The position numbers were made by a program, and so were the translations under genes. 64,000 bases of DNA from JAOUEA01 sp963821925 (lineage in GTDB: Bacteria; Actinomycetota; UBA4738; HRBIN12). The stretch is taken from assembly GCA_963821925.1 (NCBI GenBank), contig CAWGFO010000001.1, positions 372,001 to 436,000 of the forward strand, in the 5' to 3' direction. Position 1 is the stretch's first letter; every line of letters begins with the position of its first letter. Below, one piece after another: positions 26,954 to 35,506 of this stretch. The notes under the pieces are model-generated. The model was given only the letters and a program-made list of their open reading frames with translations. It was not told where the DNA came from and searched no databases.

Positions 26954-27940
26954 ATGCCGTTCCCCGAGTCCCGCCCGCGCCGGATGCGTCGCACGCCGGC
27001 ACTGCGCGCGCTGATCCGCGAAACCACCCTCGAACCGCGGCAGCTGATCGCCCCGCTCTTCGCGAAGGAGGGGGTCGGCGAGCCCGTTCCGATCGCCTCG
27101 ATGCCGGGACAGTTCCAGCACACGCTCGAGTCGCTCCGCAAGGAGGCCGTGGAGATCGCCGAACGCGGAGTACTCGCGTTCATGCTGTTCGGGGTGCCGG
27201 CGCGCAAGGACGCCGAAGGATCCGAGGCGTGGAACCCCGACGGGATCGGCCAGCGCGCGATCGCCACGCTCCGCGGGGAGTTCGGCGACGACGCGGTCGT
27301 GATCGCGGACCTCTGCCTCGACGAGTACACCGACCACGGGCATTGCGGCGTGCTGAACGAACGCGGCGAGGTCGACAACGATCCGACCCTCGAACGCTAC
27401 ACGCGCATCGCACGTGCACAGGCCGAGGCCGGGGCGCACATGGTGGGCCCGAGCGGCATGATGGATGGCCAGGTCGCGGCGATCCGCGCGGCCCTGGACG
27501 CTACGGGACACGACGACGTGGCGGTCATGGCCTACGCGGCCAAGTTCGCGTCGGCCCTGTACGGGCCGTTCCGCGAGGCCGCCGAGGGCGCCCCGAGGTT
27601 CGGAGACCGTCAGGGCTACCAGCAGGACGTCGCGAACGCCGACGAGGCGCTGCGCGAGATCCACGCGGACATCGACGAGGGGGCCGACATCGTGATGGTC
27701 AAGCCCGCGCTCCCCTACCTCGACCTCGTGCGCCGCGCGAAGGACGAAACCGGCTTCCCGACGGCCGCGTACCACGTGAGCGGCGAGTACTCGATGATCA
27801 AGGCCGCCGCCGGGAACGGCTGGATCGATGAACGACGAGCCGTGCTCGAGGTGCTCACCTCGATCCGGCGAGCCGGCGCCGATCTGATACTCACCTATCA
27901 CGCGAAGGACGCCGCCCGATGGTTGCGAGAGGAGCATTGA
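26954..27940 (+). CDS. hemB: Delta-aminolevulinic acid dehydratase (porphobilinogen synthase)
   Basis: 328 residues. It has RMRRTPALRALIRET, the metal region DLCLDEYTDHGHCG, and the two active-site lysines in AYAAKFASALYGPFREA and MVKPALPYLD. The metal motif keeps two of the three zinc cysteines and has Asp in place of the middle one, a mixed form common in actinobacteria. The ATG at 26954 fits the family start better than the open frame at 26918. The next gene starts 1 base after its stop. Confidence 0.95.
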   Translation: MPFPESRPRRMRRTPALRALIRETTLEPRQLIAPLFAKEGVGEPVPIASMPGQFQHTLESLRKEAVEIAERGVLAFMLFGVPARKDAEGSEAWNPDGIGQRAIATLRGEFGDDAVVIADLCLDEYTDHGHCGVLNERGEVDNDPTLERYTRIARAQAEAGAHMVGPSGMMDGQVAAIRAALDATGHDDVAVMAYAAKFASALYGPFREAAEGAPRFGDRQGYQQDVANADEALREIHADIDEGADIVMVKPALPYLDLVRRAKDETGFPTAAYHVSGEYSMIKAAAGNGWIDERRAVLEVLTSIRRAGADLILTYHAKDAARWLREEH

Positions 27941-27941
27941 C

Positions 27942-28361
27942 GTGTCGAGGAACCGGATCTTGATCGGGGTGGTGATCGCCGTGGCTGCGATCGTCGCCGC
28001 CGTGGTGTGGGTCGCCGCCGACTCGGGCGGCGGCGACGGCGGAACGCTCGCGGGCACGAGCTGGACGCTCACCGACCTGGACAGCGGTGGGGTCACCGGC
28101 ACCGCACCCACGCTCGAGCTCACCGAGACCGACGTCAGCGGCACCGGCGGCTGCAACACGTTCAGCGGCACGTACACGACCGACGGCGACACGATCTCGT
28201 TCGGACCGCTCGCCTCGACGATGATGGCCTGCGAGCCCTCGATCATGGAGCAGGAGACCGTGTACCTCGCCGCACTCGACGGCGCGACCACGTACACGGT
28301 CGACGGCGACACGCTGACGATCTCCGGCGACGCCGGCACCTTGACGTACGCGAAGGCCTGA
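27942..28361 (+). CDS. Membrane-anchored META-domain protein
   Basis: 139 residues, GTG start. A single N-terminal helix (ILIGVVIAVAAIVAAVVWVA) is followed by a Gly-rich linker and a META/HslJ-like domain: GTSWTLTDLDSG, GCNTFSGTY and MMACEP are the conserved blocks. META proteins sit outside the membrane and are linked to stress or motility in other bacteria; no enzyme activity is known. It lies between hemB and hemL with gaps of 1 and 34 bases, so it is transcribed with them, but a role in heme synthesis is not shown. Confidence 0.85.
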   Translation: MSRNRILIGVVIAVAAIVAAVVWVAADSGGGDGGTLAGTSWTLTDLDSGGVTGTAPTLELTETDVSGTGGCNTFSGTYTTDGDTISFGPLASTMMACEPSIMEQETVYLAALDGATTYTVDGDTLTISGDAGTLTYAKA

Positions 28362-28395
28362 CGGATGGGGCGGCACGACGGCCGGTGACCGCGCG

Positions 28396-29694
28396 GTGAC
28401 CCGCTCCGAGGATCTCTTCACCCGCGCCACCCAGGTCATCCCGGGCGGGGTCGACTCACCCGTGCGGGCCTTCGGTGGCGTCGGCGGCACCCCTCGGTTC
28501 GTGGCCCGCGGCGAGGGCTCGTGGATCGTCGACGTCGACGGACATCGGTACGTCGACCTCGTGCAGTCGTGGGGCGCCCTGCTGTTCGGCCACGCGCATC
28601 CCGCGATCGTCGAGGCCGCGCGGAAGGCGGTGTCGAGCGGCACGACCTTCGGCGCTCCCACCGAGGCCGAAGTGGAGCTCGCGGAGCGCATCGTCGAGGC
28701 GGTGCCCTCGGTGGAGGAGGTTCGGCTGGTCTCGAGCGGCACCGAGGCCGCGATGAGCGCGATCCGGTTGGCGCGTGGGGCGACCGGCCGTGACCTGATC
28801 CTGAAGTTCGAGGGCTGCTACCACGGCCACTCCGACTCGCTCCTCGCCAAGGGCGGTGGGAGCGGTCTCGCTACGCTCGGGATCCCGTCGTCACCCGGTG
28901 TGACCGAGGGCGCGGCGCGCGACACGCTGACCGCGCCGTTCAACGACCTCGAGGCGGTGCGGACGATGTTCGCCGACCGTGGGCACGAGATCGCGGTCGT
29001 CGCCGTCGAGCCGGTCGCGGCGAACATGGGCGTCGTGCCGCCGGCGCCTGGCTTCCTCGAAGGGCTGCGCGACGCGTGCGACGCGCACGGCACGCTGCTG
29101 CTCTTCGACGAGGTCATCACCGGGTTCCGTATCGCCTACGGCGGCGCGCAGACCTACTACGGCGTGACGCCCGACCTCACCGCCCTCGGCAAGGTGATGG
29201 GCGGCGGCTTCCCCTGTGCCGCCTTCGGTGGCCGGCGCGACCTGATGGAACAGCTCGCGCCCGTCGGACCCGTCTACCAGGCGGGGACGCTCAGCGGGAA
29301 CCCGGTGGCCGTCGCCGCGGGGATCGCGACCCTGGACCTGGCGCGCACGATGGACCCGTATCCGCACCTGGATGCCACGGCCGACGCCCTGATCGACGGG
29401 CTCACGGCCGCCTTCGCCGAGACCGCGATCCCGGTCACGGTGAACCGCGCCGGATCGCTCTTCAGCGTGTTCTTCACCGGCGCCGGCGCGGGAGGCGCGG
29501 CCGGGACGCCGGTCGCCGACTTCGCCGGGGCCGCCGCCGCGGACCACGGGCGCTACGCCCGCTTCTTCCACCACATGCTCGCCGGAGGGGTCTGGCTGCC
29601 ACCCAGCGGGTATGAATTGTGGACGTTGTCCGCGACGCTCGGCCCCGACGAGGTCGGTCGCGTGGTCGAGGCCGCCGCCTCGTTCCGCGACTGA
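28396..29694 (+). CDS. hemL: Glutamate-1-semialdehyde 2,1-aminomutase
   Basis: 432 residues, GTG start. A class III aminotransferase with IPGGVDSPVRAFGGVGG at the N-terminus, FEGCYHGHSD, LLLFDEVITGFR (PLP-binding Asp) and the Schiff-base Lys in ALGKVMGGGFPCAAFGG. It converts glutamate-1-semialdehyde to 5-aminolevulinate, the partner step of hemA in the same cluster. Length and motifs are normal. Confidence 0.95.
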   Translation: MTRSEDLFTRATQVIPGGVDSPVRAFGGVGGTPRFVARGEGSWIVDVDGHRYVDLVQSWGALLFGHAHPAIVEAARKAVSSGTTFGAPTEAEVELAERIVEAVPSVEEVRLVSSGTEAAMSAIRLARGATGRDLILKFEGCYHGHSDSLLAKGGGSGLATLGIPSSPGVTEGAARDTLTAPFNDLEAVRTMFADRGHEIAVVAVEPVAANMGVVPPAPGFLEGLRDACDAHGTLLLFDEVITGFRIAYGGAQTYYGVTPDLTALGKVMGGGFPCAAFGGRRDLMEQLAPVGPVYQAGTLSGNPVAVAAGIATLDLARTMDPYPHLDATADALIDGLTAAFAETAIPVTVNRAGSLFSVFFTGAGAGGAAGTPVADFAGAAAADHGRYARFFHHMLAGGVWLPPSGYELWTLSATLGPDEVGRVVEAAASFRD

Positions 29695-29700
29695 CGCGGT

Positions 29701-30159
29701 TCAGGCGGCGTACGCGACGTCGAGCGGGCGCGATTCAGGATCGCGCACGTCGACGTCCTCGACCTCCATCGCGAGGCAGAAGGTGCCGGTCACACGCTCG
29801 AGTGCGTCGTGCGTCGGCGCCACCTCGCATCGCACGGTGCCGCGCTCCCCGCGGAGGATGAACCCCGCGGTCTCCCCGTTCAGCGCGGCCACGTGGGCCT
29901 CGAGGATCTCGAGGTTCGGGCCTTCCATCCCGAAGAGCTCGAGCAGGCCCCGTCCCTCGCATTGCGAGAACGGGCGCCCGATGATCTCGGTCGCCGCTCC
30001 GGTCACGGTGCGCATCCGCAGGGCGGAATCGGTCGTCCAGAAGAAGACCGGCCTCCCCGCGGCTACCGCCGCGATCGTCTCGGCGCCCTGGAACCGCTTC
30101 CGAGGTGGAGGCGGGGTCGGCACCGTGTCGGTGATGCCGAAGAGTTCCCACTGCCGCAT
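29701..30159 (-). CDS. Single PAS-domain protein
   Basis: 152 residues. The N-terminus contains a Pro-rich stretch, then a PAS-like domain: RPVFFWTTDSALRMRTVTGAATEIIGRPF and, in its second half, VAALNGETAGFILRGERGTVRCEVAP. No output domain follows. The ATG at 30159 is 10 bases after a GGAGG, while the GTG at 30168 directly abuts it, so the ATG was chosen. The protein may be a stand-alone sensor acting on a partner. It is convergent with hemL. Confidence 0.7.
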   Translation of the reverse strand: MRQWELFGITDTVPTPPPPRKRFQGAETIAAVAAGRPVFFWTTDSALRMRTVTGAATEIIGRPFSQCEGRGLLELFGMEGPNLEILEAHVAALNGETAGFILRGERGTVRCEVAPTHDALERVTGTFCLAMEVEDVDVRDPESRPLDVAYAA

Positions 30160-30314
30160 CGATCTCACCCCTCCCGGGTTCGTTCGGACTCACTACCTGA
30201 TTTCGGGTAACGGGGGGGTTCCAGCGCATAGTGCCTTGTGACCATTTCCCAGGTCGGCCACCGGCCCACGTTGACGTCGGCACGGGGCCTAGGTCCTCGG
30301 CGATCCGTCGCGGC

Positions 30315-30320
30315 TAGTCT
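30315..30320 (+). promoter_or_regulatory. -10 box TAGTCT, leaderless start of APH(6)-like gene
   Basis: TAGTCT ends 8 bases before the ATG at 30329 and no ribosome site is present. Confidence 0.45.
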
Positions 30321-30328
30321 CGGTCACC

Positions 30329-31243
30329 ATGGGTAGCCCGCTCGAGGACTTCAGGGGGTACACCCGTGCCCGGATCGGGCCCGAGGCCGACGAGTGGTTG
30401 GACCGGGTCCCCAGGTTCCTGCGGACGCTCGCGGCGCGCTGGGACCTGACCCTGGGTGAACCATTCACGGGAGGCGTGATCGGGTTCACCGTCGCGGCAG
30501 AGCGTGACACCGACGGCGAGCCGGTCGTGCTCAAGCTCAGCTACCCCGACGGCTGGTTCGCCGACGAGACGCGCGCGATCGCCGAGGTCGCCGGCGACGG
30601 CATGGTCAGGCTTCTTGACCATGATGACGGCGGTGCGCAGCTGCTCGAGCGCGCGGTCCCCGGGACCTCGCTCCTCGAAGACCGCGACGAGCTCGAAGGG
30701 AACGAGATCGCGGCGGGCGTGCTCCAGCGGCTCTGGCGACCGGCGCCCGAGCGCTTCGTGACCGTCGCCGAGGAGGCGACCCGTTGGGCCGACTCGATGC
30801 CGCTGCGCCACGTGCGGGAGATGGCGCCGTTCGAGCGTCCGCTCCTCGATCTGGCCGTCGAGACGCTCCGCGACCTCGTCGCCACGCAGGGAGACGCCGT
30901 GCTGCTCCACGGCGACCTCCACCACGGGAACGTGCTCGCCGCCGAACGCGAGCCGTGGCTCGCGATCGACCCGAAGCCGCTGGTCGGTGAGCGGGAGTTC
31001 GACATCACTGCCCTCCTGCGCGATCGCCGTGAGGACGTCCTGGCCGATCCCGATCCGCACGCCCGGCTGCAGCGCCGCTTCGATCAACTGAGCGAACTCT
31101 TCGACTGCGACCGACGACGGCTGCGCGACTGGTCGTTCGCGATCCTCGTGGACTACGCGCTCTGGGACTTCGAGGTGAACGCTCGGTCGATCGGGAGCGA
31201 CGAGATCCAGATGGCTCGGTTGATGCGGAGCCTCGAGCTCTAG
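30329..31243 (+). CDS. Aminoglycoside/streptomycin 6-kinase-like phosphotransferase
   Basis: 304 residues. The protein-kinase-like APH fold is shown by VVLKLSYP (ATP-binding Lys), the catalytic loop LLHGDLHHGNVLAA and the metal motif LAIDPKPLVGEREFD. The layout matches the APH(6)/hydroxyurea-resistance family. Close relatives of this group in soil actinobacteria include streptomycin kinases, but many members have unknown substrates, so a resistance role should not be assumed. Confidence 0.82.
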   Translation: MGSPLEDFRGYTRARIGPEADEWLDRVPRFLRTLAARWDLTLGEPFTGGVIGFTVAAERDTDGEPVVLKLSYPDGWFADETRAIAEVAGDGMVRLLDHDDGGAQLLERAVPGTSLLEDRDELEGNEIAAGVLQRLWRPAPERFVTVAEEATRWADSMPLRHVREMAPFERPLLDLAVETLRDLVATQGDAVLLHGDLHHGNVLAAEREPWLAIDPKPLVGEREFDITALLRDRREDVLADPDPHARLQRRFDQLSELFDCDRRRLRDWSFAILVDYALWDFEVNARSIGSDEIQMARLMRSLEL

Positions 31244-31273
31244 CGCGGTGGGCGACCGTCGCCGCGTGATCGC

Positions 31274-33031
31274 TCAGGCGCGCGGGGCGGAAACCGTTCG
31301 CGGCACGAGCACGACCGTCGCGACGGCGCCGGTCTCGGGGTCGAGCGCGAGCCGCAGCTCGACGGTCCCCCGGTCGCCGCGCAGCTCGACCGTTACGTCC
31401 CGGTCACCGTCGCCGCGGGTCGCGGGGCCGACCGTCAGTGGTCCGTACCCCGCCGAGGCCGCCCGGAGCGCCCGGTCCAGCGCCGCTCGATCCACGCCAC
31501 CGTCCAACGGGAGCGCATCCGGCCACGCGGGGACGGGTTCGGCGATCAGCTCGGCCACCCGTCGGATCGCCTCAGCCATCGCCGGAGACGGGTCGGGGAC
31601 GGATCGCAGCTCGAAGGTCTGCACGCGGGGCGGGCGCTCACCCGTGAGCAGGATCTCGACCCGGACGCGGCCGCCGCGCTCCCCGCGCAGCCACCACACG
31701 AGATGCGCCGGCGAATCTGACTCGGCCGGGAGCTCCGGGTCCGGTGAGAGCATGCCGTGGCGTTCCCGGATCCGCTCGGTCTCGGCACGACGCCGCTCGA
31801 ACGGCTCGTCGAGGTCCACGTTGAAGGCGAACACCTCCGCCGCCAGATCGTCGTCCCACGTACGCAGCAGACCCTCCATCTGAGCCCGTGCGGCTCGTGT
31901 GGCTTCCCACGGCACCACCGTTCTGACCGGCGCGGCCTCTCGAGTGATGAGCGCGGCGAGTGCTTCCGCCGCGTACGTCGACATCGGCGCGTAGGTCCGG
32001 TTCCCGAGCGCGATCACGCCCACCCCCGACGCCGGGTGCCAGCGCATGTGTGACCCGAACCCCGGATAGCCGCCGCTGTGGCCCACGACGTGGCCGAGGC
32101 GCAGGTCGTGCGTCACGAACAGCCCCAGGCCGTACCCGCCGCTGATCAGCTCCGGCGCCGCGTCGGTCGACGTGCGCCGCAGCTCGGGATCGAACGCACG
32201 GTGCACCATCTGCATCTCGCGACGCGACGCGCGCGACAGCGGATGCGGCCCCTCCGGCTCGTCCCGCGGGGGGAACGCGTCCGTGAACCCCGCCACCCAG
32301 ACCGCGAGGTCGCGCACCGAGCTGAAGATCCCGCCCATCGACGCGAGCGCGCCGTACCCGTCGAACGGCTCCTCGACGAAGGCGCCGTCGCGCCGGACGT
32401 AGCCGGTCGCGAGCCGGTCGGCCGGCGCCTCGTCAGCGGTGTACACCGTGACGTCCATGCCCAGGGGCTCCAGCACCCGCGCGCGTACGAGGTCGCGATA
32501 CTCGGTGCCGGTCACGTTGGTCAGGACGCGCCCGAGCATCCCGTATCCCAGGTTCGAGTACTCGAAGGTGGTCCCCGGTGCCCAGACGGCGTCGAACCCG
32601 CTTGCGAGCAGCTCGGCGAACCGGTCGAGCTCCATCCCCTGCAGCCGGTCGCCCCACGGGTCGTCGGTGGGAAGGCCGCTCGCCATCGTCAACAGGTGCC
32701 GCACGGTGATCGGCGGCGAGTCGGCCGTGGGCCCGCGCAGGTCGTTCAGCGCCGGCACGTACGTGCCGACCGACTCGTCGAACCGCAGGAGGCCCTCGTC
32801 GCGGAGCAGCATCGCCGTGGAGGCCGTGAAGCTCTTCGTCATCGACGCGATCCGGAAGACGCTGTCCGCATCGGGCGTGCGGTCCTCACCCTGGCGGAGC
32901 GTTCCGAGGCCGGCCCCGTGCACGAGCTCGTCGCCGATCACCACGCCGTACGCCATGCCGGGGATCGTGCCTTCGGCCGCAGCGCGTCCGAAGATCCCGT
33001 CGACCTCGCGGAGCGCATCCTCGATGCCCAT
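31274..33031 (-). CDS. Serine hydrolase of the beta-lactamase/PBP4* (S12) family
   Basis: 585 residues. The nucleophile motif is SMTK in FRIASMTKSFTAS, the Tyr motif is YSNLGYG, and GHSGGYPGFGSHM takes the place of the third KTG-like motif. The last 200 residues form a beta-rich extra domain with LILTGERPP-like repeats, as in longer esterase or D-aminopeptidase members. No signal peptide is visible at the chosen start. Substrate unknown; it is probably an esterase or peptidase rather than a true beta-lactamase. Confidence 0.85.
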   Translation of the reverse strand: MGIEDALREVDGIFGRAAAEGTIPGMAYGVVIGDELVHGAGLGTLRQGEDRTPDADSVFRIASMTKSFTASTAMLLRDEGLLRFDESVGTYVPALNDLRGPTADSPPITVRHLLTMASGLPTDDPWGDRLQGMELDRFAELLASGFDAVWAPGTTFEYSNLGYGMLGRVLTNVTGTEYRDLVRARVLEPLGMDVTVYTADEAPADRLATGYVRRDGAFVEEPFDGYGALASMGGIFSSVRDLAVWVAGFTDAFPPRDEPEGPHPLSRASRREMQMVHRAFDPELRRTSTDAAPELISGGYGLGLFVTHDLRLGHVVGHSGGYPGFGSHMRWHPASGVGVIALGNRTYAPMSTYAAEALAALITREAAPVRTVVPWEATRAARAQMEGLLRTWDDDLAAEVFAFNVDLDEPFERRRAETERIRERHGMLSPDPELPAESDSPAHLVWWLRGERGGRVRVEILLTGERPPRVQTFELRSVPDPSPAMAEAIRRVAELIAEPVPAWPDALPLDGGVDRAALDRALRAASAGYGPLTVGPATRGDGDRDVTVELRGDRGTVELRLALDPETGAVATVVLVPRTVSAPRA

Positions 33032-33126
33032 GGCCGAGGACTATCCCACGACGACGCGGGCCCTGGGAGCGCGGGACCGGGGGAAGGACGAGCCGTTCGT
33101 CGGTTGCGTTTCGGGCCCACGGCTCG

Positions 33127-33132
33127 TACGTT
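33127..33132 (+). promoter_or_regulatory. -10 box TACGTT, leaderless start of phosphoesterase gene
   Basis: TACGTT ends 6 bases before the ATG at 33139, with no ribosome site. Confidence 0.4.
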
Positions 33133-33138
33133 CGCTCG

Positions 33139-34041
33139 ATGAAGCGGCTCCTGATCGCCTTCGCCTGCCTCGCGCTCGCCGCATCGGCGCTCGGGGCGAT
33201 CGCCGGGGCGCCCTCGAGCGATGTCGCCGAGGCCGGGACCCGCCCCCCCGTCGTGGTCGTGATGCTCGAGAACGTCGAGGACTTCAAGCTCACCCAGACC
33301 AACGCCCCCTACCTCATGAGCCTGAAGGCCAGCGGGCGCTACTTCTCGAAGTACTACGGCGTCGTGCACCCCAGCTTCCCGAACTACCTCGCGTTCGCCG
33401 GCGGCGACACCTTCGGCAACACCGGTGGCGGGGCCTCGGCCGGCGCGTTCTCCGCGGACAACATCTGGAACCAGCTCACGAAGGCCGGCATCTCGTGGGG
33501 CGTGTACCAGGAGCACATGCCCACGGTGTGCTTCGCGAACAAGAGCAAGGTCGTCTTCGCACCCACGAAGGACAAGTACTCGATCGGACACAACCCCGCG
33601 ACCGTGTTCAAGAACATCTTCACCTCGTCGCAGTGCCAGAACGTGAAGCCCCTGACGCAGATGAGCGCGCTCCTCCCGGATCTGAGCTTCGTGACGCCCG
33701 CCTACTGCAACGACATGCACGGGGTGAAGAACGACCTCACGTACCCCGCGGACTGCCAGATCGGGACACAGGCGCTCATCACCCGGGGCGACTCGTGGCT
33801 CGCCGCCCACGTCCCCGCCTGGTTGAACGCCGGCGCGATCGTGATCATCACCTTCGACGAGGGGAACACGAAGAGCGGCGTGGGTGGCCACATCTACACG
33901 GTCGAGGTCGGCGCGGGGATCACCCCGTCGGTGAACGGCACCACCTTCAACCACTACAGCCTGCTCGCCGGGCTGGAGGACCGCTTCGGGGTCGCTCGGC
34001 TCAGGAACGCCGCTCAGGCGACGCCGCTACCGGTGGGATGA
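33139..34041 (+). CDS. Secreted phosphoesterase (acid phosphatase/phospholipase C-like)
   Basis: 300 residues. Residues 1-30 are a Sec signal peptide with a likely cut after AGA or the nearby Ala-rich stretch. The mature part has PPVVVVMLENVEDF, the metal-site start of the PF04185 phosphoesterase family, then HPSFPNYLAFAGG, and near the C-terminus ITFDEGNTKSGVGGHI and HYSLL. The enzyme should remove phosphate from outside substrates. It is transcribed alone; the HIT gene starts 16 bases after its stop. Confidence 0.85.
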   Translation: MKRLLIAFACLALAASALGAIAGAPSSDVAEAGTRPPVVVVMLENVEDFKLTQTNAPYLMSLKASGRYFSKYYGVVHPSFPNYLAFAGGDTFGNTGGGASAGAFSADNIWNQLTKAGISWGVYQEHMPTVCFANKSKVVFAPTKDKYSIGHNPATVFKNIFTSSQCQNVKPLTQMSALLPDLSFVTPAYCNDMHGVKNDLTYPADCQIGTQALITRGDSWLAAHVPAWLNAGAIVIITFDEGNTKSGVGGHIYTVEVGAGITPSVNGTTFNHYSLLAGLEDRFGVARLRNAAQATPLPVG

Positions 34042-34057
34042 TGTCCGAGCTCCACCG

Positions 34058-34468
34058 ATGAGCGCCTCGTGTGTGTTCTGCGCGATCGTTGCTGGCGCCG
34101 AAGCCGCGCAGGTCGTGATGCAGAGCGATCGCGCGGTCGCGTTCCTCGACATCAACCCGGCCGGCGAGGGCCACACCCTCGTGATCCCCCGTCGTCACGT
34201 CACCGACATCTGGGAGCTCGAGGGCGAGGATGCCGACGACGTCTGGCGGCTCACGATCAGCGTCGCACACCGGCTCCGCGAGGTGCTCCATCCCGACGGC
34301 CTCACCCTCTTCCAGGCGAACGGCGCGGCGGGCTGGCAGCATGTCTTCCACTTCCACACGCACCTCGTGCCTCGATGGCGCGACGACCGCCTCACGCCAC
34401 CATGGCGGCGTGTCGGGTCGGACGCCGAGCGCCTCCGCGAGGTCGGTGACCGACTGCGGGCCGGCTAA
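34058..34468 (+). CDS. HIT family protein (histidine triad nucleotide hydrolase/transferase)
   Basis: 136 residues. It starts CVFCAIVAG, a pair of Cys often binding zinc in HIT proteins, then VAFLDINPAGEGHTLVIPRRHV, and ends with the histidine triad QHVFHFHTHLVPRW. Such proteins hydrolyse nucleotide phosphoramidates or dinucleotides. No strong ribosome site precedes the ATG; it may be read through from the phosphoesterase gene 16 bases upstream. Confidence 0.92.
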   Translation: MSASCVFCAIVAGAEAAQVVMQSDRAVAFLDINPAGEGHTLVIPRRHVTDIWELEGEDADDVWRLTISVAHRLREVLHPDGLTLFQANGAAGWQHVFHFHTHLVPRWRDDRLTPPWRRVGSDAERLREVGDRLRAG

Positions 34469-34550
34469 CCGAGCGCCGATCCTCGGCGGGGTGCAACGTT
34501 CCGGGCCGTTCGCGAGACGATGGGATGTGACCGATCAGAGAGGAACCCGC

Positions 34551-35072
34551 ATGACCACCGAGACCGCGACCTTCGGCGCCGGCTGCTTCTGGGGTGTCGA
34601 GTCCGTCTACCTGCAGGTGCCGGGCGTCACCGATGTCGTGAGCGGCTACAGCGGCGGCACCGTGCCCGACGTGAGCTACCGCGAGGTGTGCACCGGCACG
34701 ACCGGGCACGCCGAGGTCGTGCAGGTGACCTTCGACCCGGCGGTCGTGACCTACGAGCAGCTGCTCGAGGTCTTCTGGGCGATGCACGACCCCACGCAGG
34801 TGGACCGCCAGGGTCCCGACCGCGGGACCCAGTATCGGAGCGCGATCCTCACGCACTCCGACGAGCAGCGTGCCGCCGCGACCGCCTCCCGGGACCGCGC
34901 TCAGGCGCGGGTCTCTTCGCCGATCGCGACCGAGATCACCGAGTTCCGGGCCTTCTATCCGGCCGAGGACTACCACCAGCGGTATTACGAGAAGACCGGC
35001 CACGAGCCCTACTGCCACTCGATCCCGCCGAACCTGTTGCAGGACCTGGGGCTCGTCCCCGCCGCGACCTAG
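34551..35072 (+). CDS. msrA: Peptide-methionine (S)-S-oxide reductase
   Basis: 173 residues, normal for MsrA. The catalytic motif GAGCFWGVE is at the N-terminus, with GYSGG, YREVCTGTTGHAEVV, DPTQVDRQGPDRGTQYRS and EDYHQRYY following. GAGAGGA lies about 8 bases before the ATG at 34551, which also fits the family start, so the longer open frame was not used. It repairs oxidised methionine in the cytoplasm. No msrB was seen in the window. Confidence 0.95.
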   Translation: MTTETATFGAGCFWGVESVYLQVPGVTDVVSGYSGGTVPDVSYREVCTGTTGHAEVVQVTFDPAVVTYEQLLEVFWAMHDPTQVDRQGPDRGTQYRSAILTHSDEQRAAATASRDRAQARVSSPIATEITEFRAFYPAEDYHQRYYEKTGHEPYCHSIPPNLLQDLGLVPAAT

Positions 35073-35506
35073 GGGGGATCGACGATCGGCGCCAGCTTGT
35101 GGGAGCCGTCGCACATCGGCTGGCAGGCGGAGGCGCCGCAGCGACAGAGCGACCGCCGGCCCTCGTGGGCCGGCACGCTCGCCCCGTCGGGCCCGCTCAC
35201 GGCCACATCGCCCGACACCCGGATCGGCCCGTTCGTCTTCAGCCCGACGCAAGGGGCCGACGGATCGGGGACGTCCCAGCTCGGGAGCTTCTCCAGCGTC
35301 CGTACGGGCGACCCCTCGTCGAAGCAGCGGTACGGCGACGCCCGGTCGCAGAAGGGCATCGCCGCGGATCGCCCACACCGGCAGAGCGCGTACGTCTCGC
35401 CGGGGGCCAGGTCGGGCCCCAGATCGAGCCCGGCGATCCTCCGGAGCGGCAGCGCCGTGACCACCATCGGCCCGCCGCGCACGATCTCGATGCCGGTGTC
35501 GGTCAC
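35069..35506 (-). CDS. Two-motif CDGSH-type iron-sulfur protein with one degenerate motif
   Basis: 145 residues. The second motif (Cys121, Cys123, Cys132, His136: CRCGASACQPMCDGSH) is a complete CDGSH [2Fe-2S] site. The first (Cys42, Cys44, Cys53) keeps three cysteines but has Ser57 where the ligand His should be, in PFCDRAS. The GTG start overlaps the stop of the upstream CDGSH gene (GTGA), so the two proteins are made together. These proteins carry electrons or clusters; the partner is unknown. The 3' end overlaps the msrA stop by 4 bases in convergent orientation. Confidence 0.85.
   Translation of the reverse strand: MTDTGIEIVRGGPMVVTALPLRRIAGLDLGPDLAPGETYALCRCGRSAAMPFCDRASPYRCFDEGSPVRTLEKLPSWDVPDPSAPCVGLKTNGPIRVSGDVAVSGPDGASVPAHEGRRSLCRCGASACQPMCDGSHKLAPIVDPP

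Noticed and set aside
31274..33031. Beta-lactamase resistance gene
   Set aside because: It has the SxxK fold but a long extra domain and a typical esterase/peptidase layout; nothing points to antibiotic hydrolysis.
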